Origin: UA16 sp965661575
Lineage (GTDB): Bacteria > Bacteroidota > Bacteroidia > Flavobacteriales_D > Sanyastnellaceae
Length of the DNA: 34,770 bases
Assembly: GCA_965661575.1 (NCBI GenBank)
Contig: CBFIEJ010000022.1
Coordinates: 1 to 34,770 of the forward strand
Reading direction: 5' to 3'
Numbering within the stretch: position 1 is the first letter of the stretch; the number at the start of each line of letters is the position of its first letter. The position numbers and the translations under genes were made by a program. The notes under the pieces are model-generated. The model was not told the DNA's origin, did no database searches, and worked only from the letters and a program-made list of their open reading frames with translations. Of the stretch, positions 32,067 through 34,770 are shown piece after piece.

Positions 32067-33745
32067 ACTTGAAAACTGTCCTCGTCTGTGCCATCCTGTT
32101 TCCAGCGATTGCCGCTGCGCAAGGACAAGTGAAGGAAGCCGGGAGCGTTTCGGGGAATCTTCAAATGCTCTGGCAAAGTTATAGCGAAGACCCATTGATT
32201 GGAGCCATCGTACCCCCTGAAAAATCAGGCTTCAATGCCTTTGGGAACCTCATATATCAGCAAGGCGGATTCAGCGCAGGCATGCGTTACGAGTCGTATT
32301 TAAATGCTGTCCTCGGGTTTCCTGGCCGATTCAAGGGAAGCGGAGTCGGATACCGATACGCTCGCTACGCCGATCCTACTGGAAAAGTAGATTTTACCGT
32401 CGGTAATTTTTACGAGCAATTTGGAAGTGGGATGATTCTCAGAGCCTACGAAGAACGTGCACTGGGCATCGACAATGCATTGGATGGAGTCCGTCTGATC
32501 ATTCGTCCCATCGAAGGCATCGAGCTGAAAGCCCTCTACGGCAAACAACGATTGGATTTCGACAGCCGATTGATCAATGGTCCTGGCATTGTGCGCGCCG
32601 TGGACGGCAGCATTGACATCAATGGTCTGCTCGCCAAAAGCGGCGGATACGATTGGAAAACCAAAATCACTTTAGGTGCCAGTTTCGTGAGTAAATTCCA
32701 AGAGGGAGGCACCATCTCCAAGGACTCTTTGATCCTTGTTCTACCTGAAAACATTGGGGCGTGGTCTTACCGATTGGATGCGCAACGCGCTGGCTGGTCA
32801 GCCGGAATGGAATATTCCGGAAAAATCAATGATCCAAATGCAGACAATGGTTACACATATCGCAACGGAGAAGCACTGTTAGTCAATCTTGGCTACACTC
32901 GTCGAGGCTTGGGGTTCAGCGTCAGTGCCAAAACAGTGGACAACATGAGCTTTCGCTCAGATCGTGATGTCTTGTTGTTCGATCTGCCCATCAATTACAT
33001 TCCTGCGATCACGCAGCAACACACCTACAATCTCGCGGCGACCTTGTACCCATATGCCACCGTCATTTCAGGTGAATCCAGTGCAAGCGCCGAACTGTTT
33101 TACAACATCCCAAAAGGGTCTCGTTTGGGCGGTAAATATGGAACAACGCTCAGCATGAACTTCGCTGCGGCCAATGGCCTTGACACCACTCACTTGAGCG
33201 GACAAGATGAACTGGTTTATGGTTATGAGCGGAATTCATGGGGATTTGGCCCGAGTAAATTTGTGCGTGACTTTAATGTTCAAGTCAGTCGAAAAGTGTC
33301 TAAAAAATTCAAGTGGAAATACACTTATTACAACCTCGAATTTAATACGCTGGCCACTCCAGTTACAACGACTTTTAAAGGTATCGTCTATGCTGACATT
33401 CACGTTTTCGAAACCCAGGTTAGAACACGCAAAAGACAAAGTCTGAGAACAGAATTCCAAGCGCTGTTCACAGAACAAGACAAAGGAGACTGGGCCACCG
33501 TGCTTGCGGAATACACATGGAGCCCGCACTGGTTCGTAAGTGTTGTCGATCAGTACAACTTTGGAAACTCCGACCCGGATGCTCGTGTGCATTATCTGTA
33601 CGGTGCAGTTGGACGTATCGATGGCCCACACAGGCTCTCAATCGGCTACGGAAAACGTCGCGAGGGGATCTTTTGCATTGGAGGTGTGTGCCGAGCGGTG
33701 CCAGCTTCCAATGGATTTGAAGTGAATTTCACGAGTAGTTTTTGA
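32063..33745 (+). CDS. DUF6029-family outer-membrane protein
   Basis: A 560-residue protein with signal peptide (MNLKTVLVCAILFPAIAAA|Q), followed by alternating aromatic/polar strands typical of a beta barrel, ending in GFEVNFTSSF with a terminal Phe. The N-terminal part, GGFSAGMRYESYLNAVLGFP, VGYRYARYADPTGKVDFTVG and NFYEQFGSGMILRAYEERAL plus GIDNALDGVRL, matches my memory of DUF6029 proteins. These lie beside TlpA-type thioredoxins in other Bacteroidota. I chose the ATG at 32063 because it gives the signal peptide and an ATGA overlap with the thioredoxin; the frame open from 31994 lies inside the previous gene. The transported or bound substrate is unknown. Cysteines (CIGGVCRA) near the C-terminus could be thioredoxin targets. 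Confidence 0.83.
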   Translation: MNLKTVLVCAILFPAIAAAQGQVKEAGSVSGNLQMLWQSYSEDPLIGAIVPPEKSGFNAFGNLIYQQGGFSAGMRYESYLNAVLGFPGRFKGSGVGYRYARYADPTGKVDFTVGNFYEQFGSGMILRAYEERALGIDNALDGVRLIIRPIEGIELKALYGKQRLDFDSRLINGPGIVRAVDGSIDINGLLAKSGGYDWKTKITLGASFVSKFQEGGTISKDSLILVLPENIGAWSYRLDAQRAGWSAGMEYSGKINDPNADNGYTYRNGEALLVNLGYTRRGLGFSVSAKTVDNMSFRSDRDVLLFDLPINYIPAITQQHTYNLAATLYPYATVISGESSASAELFYNIPKGSRLGGKYGTTLSMNFAAANGLDTTHLSGQDELVYGYERNSWGFGPSKFVRDFNVQVSRKVSKKFKWKYTYYNLEFNTLATPVTTTFKGIVYADIHVFETQVRTRKRQSLRTEFQALFTEQDKGDWATVLAEYTWSPHWFVSVVDQYNFGNSDPDARVHYLYGAVGRIDGPHRLSIGYGKRREGIFCIGGVCRAVPASNGFEVNFTSSF

Positions 33746-33771
33746 CACTCTGCACCTTTTCGAAGAACAAA

Positions 33772-33798
33772 TGTGACTATTGTGACAATTGTGTAACG
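33772..33798 (+). promoter_or_regulatory. Three tandem TGTGAC-like 9-mers with an 11-bp palindrome (candidate operator)
   Basis: TGTGACTAT (33772-33780), TGTGACAAT (33781-33789) and TGTGTAACG (33790-33798) lie head to tail just upstream of a -7 box. The perfect palindrome ATTGTGACAAT occupies 33779-33789. TGTGA is the half-site of Crp/Fnr-type regulators, but the repeat is direct, not inverted. Confidence 0.4.
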
Positions 33799-33806
33799 TT
33801 TTTTTA

Positions 33807-33814
33807 TAGATTTG
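33807..33814 (+). promoter_or_regulatory. Candidate -7 box (TAGATTTG) for the secreted redoxin gene
   Basis: Exact TAnnTTTG match 37 nt before the ATG at 33852. TTG triplets at 33789-33791 (15-nt gap) and 33780-33782 (24-nt gap) both fall just outside the usual -33 spacing of 17-23. Confidence 0.5.
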
Positions 33815-33851
33815 GTCTAAGCCTTTGAAGCGAAAATTTAAACTGTTGAAT

Positions 33852-34770
33852 ATGAAACATATCTACTCTCTCATAGCATGCCTTTTTATAGGGACTGCTT
33901 CTTTTGCGCAATTGCCAGATGGCAGCATTGCACCAGATTTTACAGCCACTGATATCGATGGTGTGGAGCACAACCTTTACGACCTTCTAGACGAAGGCAA
34001 GAAAGTCATCATTGACTTCTCTGCTACTTGGTGCGGTCCTTGCTGGGGCTATCACACCAGTGGTGTTTTCGAGGAATTGTACGAAACATATGGACCTGAT
34101 GGCACTGATGAATTGCGCATTTTCTACATTGAAAGTGATGATACAACCACCGACGACGACTTGAACGGAACGGGTTCAGCCACCCAAGGAGACTGGGTGA
34201 CCGGTACAAGCTACCCAATCATTGACCACGGCGCGAATATTTTCACTGATTATGCTGGAGCTTACTACCCTACGATTTACACCGTTTGCCCCAATCGCAT
34301 TCTCACAGAATCTGGACAGGCGAGTGCTGAAGCACATGCATCCATTTTCCAAGCCAACGACTGCGCAGCAGCGTCATTGCCAAATGACCCTGCATTGTTA
34401 GGATATACGGGCGGAACAACTGCTTGCCCAGGAGAACCTGTGAACATGAGCGTTGATCTCATGAACTTGGGCGTTACCAATCTCCAGTATTGCACCATTG
34501 CAGTGATGGAAGGCAGCACCGAAGTTCTTTCATACGACTGGTCTGGTGATTTGGACACATATGGGATCGCCAATGTCGACCTCGGAAGTGCCTCGTTTGA
34601 CGCTAGCACGGCATTCACCATTGAAATCACATCTTCAGATGACAACGACGTCAACAACAGTTCATCCGGAGCGGTTGAATTGGCGGTCGAAGGCACATCT
34701 TTGGTTAAAGTCGAGATCCAAACGGACAACTGGCCAGGTGAGATCAGTTGGGACATCTCCGATGATGCAG
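33852..34770 (+). CDS. Secreted redoxin (thioredoxin-fold) protein, 3' end outside window
   Basis: The frame is open to the window end (306 codons), so the C-terminus is missing. A signal peptide (MKHIYSLIACLFIGTASFA|Q) leads to a redoxin domain: GSIAPDFTATDIDGVEHNLY and the active site FSATWCGPCWGYH (about 56-68), GDWVTGTSYPIIDHG, and a cis-Pro-like YYPTIYTVCPN. From about residue 180 (LLGYTGGTTACPGEPVNMSVDLMNLG) a CARDB-type beta-sandwich begins. Proteins with this layout often end in a type A sorting domain, which cannot be seen here. It may act as a surface or secreted disulfide reductase or isomerase. It lies 106 bp after the DUF6029 gene, behind its own promoter-like sequence, so it may be separately regulated. 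Confidence 0.9.
   Translation, partial: MKHIYSLIACLFIGTASFAQLPDGSIAPDFTATDIDGVEHNLYDLLDEGKKVIIDFSATWCGPCWGYHTSGVFEELYETYGPDGTDELRIFYIESDDTTTDDDLNGTGSATQGDWVTGTSYPIIDHGANIFTDYAGAYYPTIYTVCPNRILTESGQASAEAHASIFQANDCAAASLPNDPALLGYTGGTTACPGEPVNMSVDLMNLGVTNLQYCTIAVMEGSTEVLSYDWSGDLDTYGIANVDLGSASFDASTAFTIEITSSDDNDVNNSSSGAVELAVEGTSLVKVEIQTDNWPGEISWDISDDA

Overview
The window is chromosomal DNA of a Bacteroidota bacterium, most likely a free-living (perhaps marine) member of Flavobacteriales with roughly 50% GC. Supporting signs are the type IX secretion translocon gene sprA, a PorP/SprF-type outer-membrane protein beside a giant PKD protein with a type B sorting domain, other secreted proteins with type A or thioredoxin-like layouts, a separate atpDC operon with a truncated epsilon subunit, acidic-linker TonB, promoters of the TAnnTTTG type, and near absence of Shine-Dalgarno sequences. 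The exact family assignment is inference. I see no rRNA, tRNA, insertion sequence, prophage, CRISPR array or recognisable defence island. The window is mostly core and cell-envelope genes, densely packed with many 1-8 bp overlaps, and no intergenic gap exceeds about 110 bp.

Layout. 1-4680 (+): the 3' part of a giant PKD-repeat surface protein exported by T9SS, followed by its probable PorP/SprF partner. 4764-6083 (-): murB with an unusual N-terminal extension. 6164-11160 (+): a TPR protein, an AddB-like PD-(D/E)XK nuclease and a flippase, probably one operon. 11169-13458 (-): nadC, a YihY-type membrane protein and a DUF2147 protein, overlapping at their ends. 13529-14005 (+): rlmH, converging through a shared hairpin on atpDC (14056-15799, -). 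15878-18683 (+): ribF, an LRR protein, pnuC and a NadR-type ribosylnicotinamide kinase. 18673-19374 (-): tonB, whose terminator hairpin lies inside the kinase gene. 19456-31457 (-): secreted type A protein, malic enzyme, ruvA, sprA, gcvH and vanZ. 31566-34770 (+): a TlpA-type thioredoxin translationally coupled to a DUF6029 outer-membrane protein, then a secreted redoxin cut by the window end.

How the genes work together. SprA is the outer-membrane channel of T9SS. The PKD protein, the 30678-31457 protein and probably the redoxin at the right edge are its substrates, and PorP/SprF proteins help place type B substrates on the surface. NAD and flavin cofactor genes recur: nadC (de novo NAD), pnuC plus kinase (nicotinamide riboside salvage) and ribF (FMN/FAD). 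Envelope functions are also prominent (murB, flippase, TonB, YihY, VanZ-like).

I did not find a convincing new defence or mobile system. The most interesting signals are regulatory or structural: promoter -7 boxes that sit 4-5 nt before start codons and imply leaderless mRNAs, a terminator embedded in the opposing reading frame, a perfect four-run G-quadruplex motif encoding polyproline in tonB, the MurB extension, an AddB-like nuclease apparently lacking one cluster cysteine, and a 59-bp exact repeat at the left window edge.
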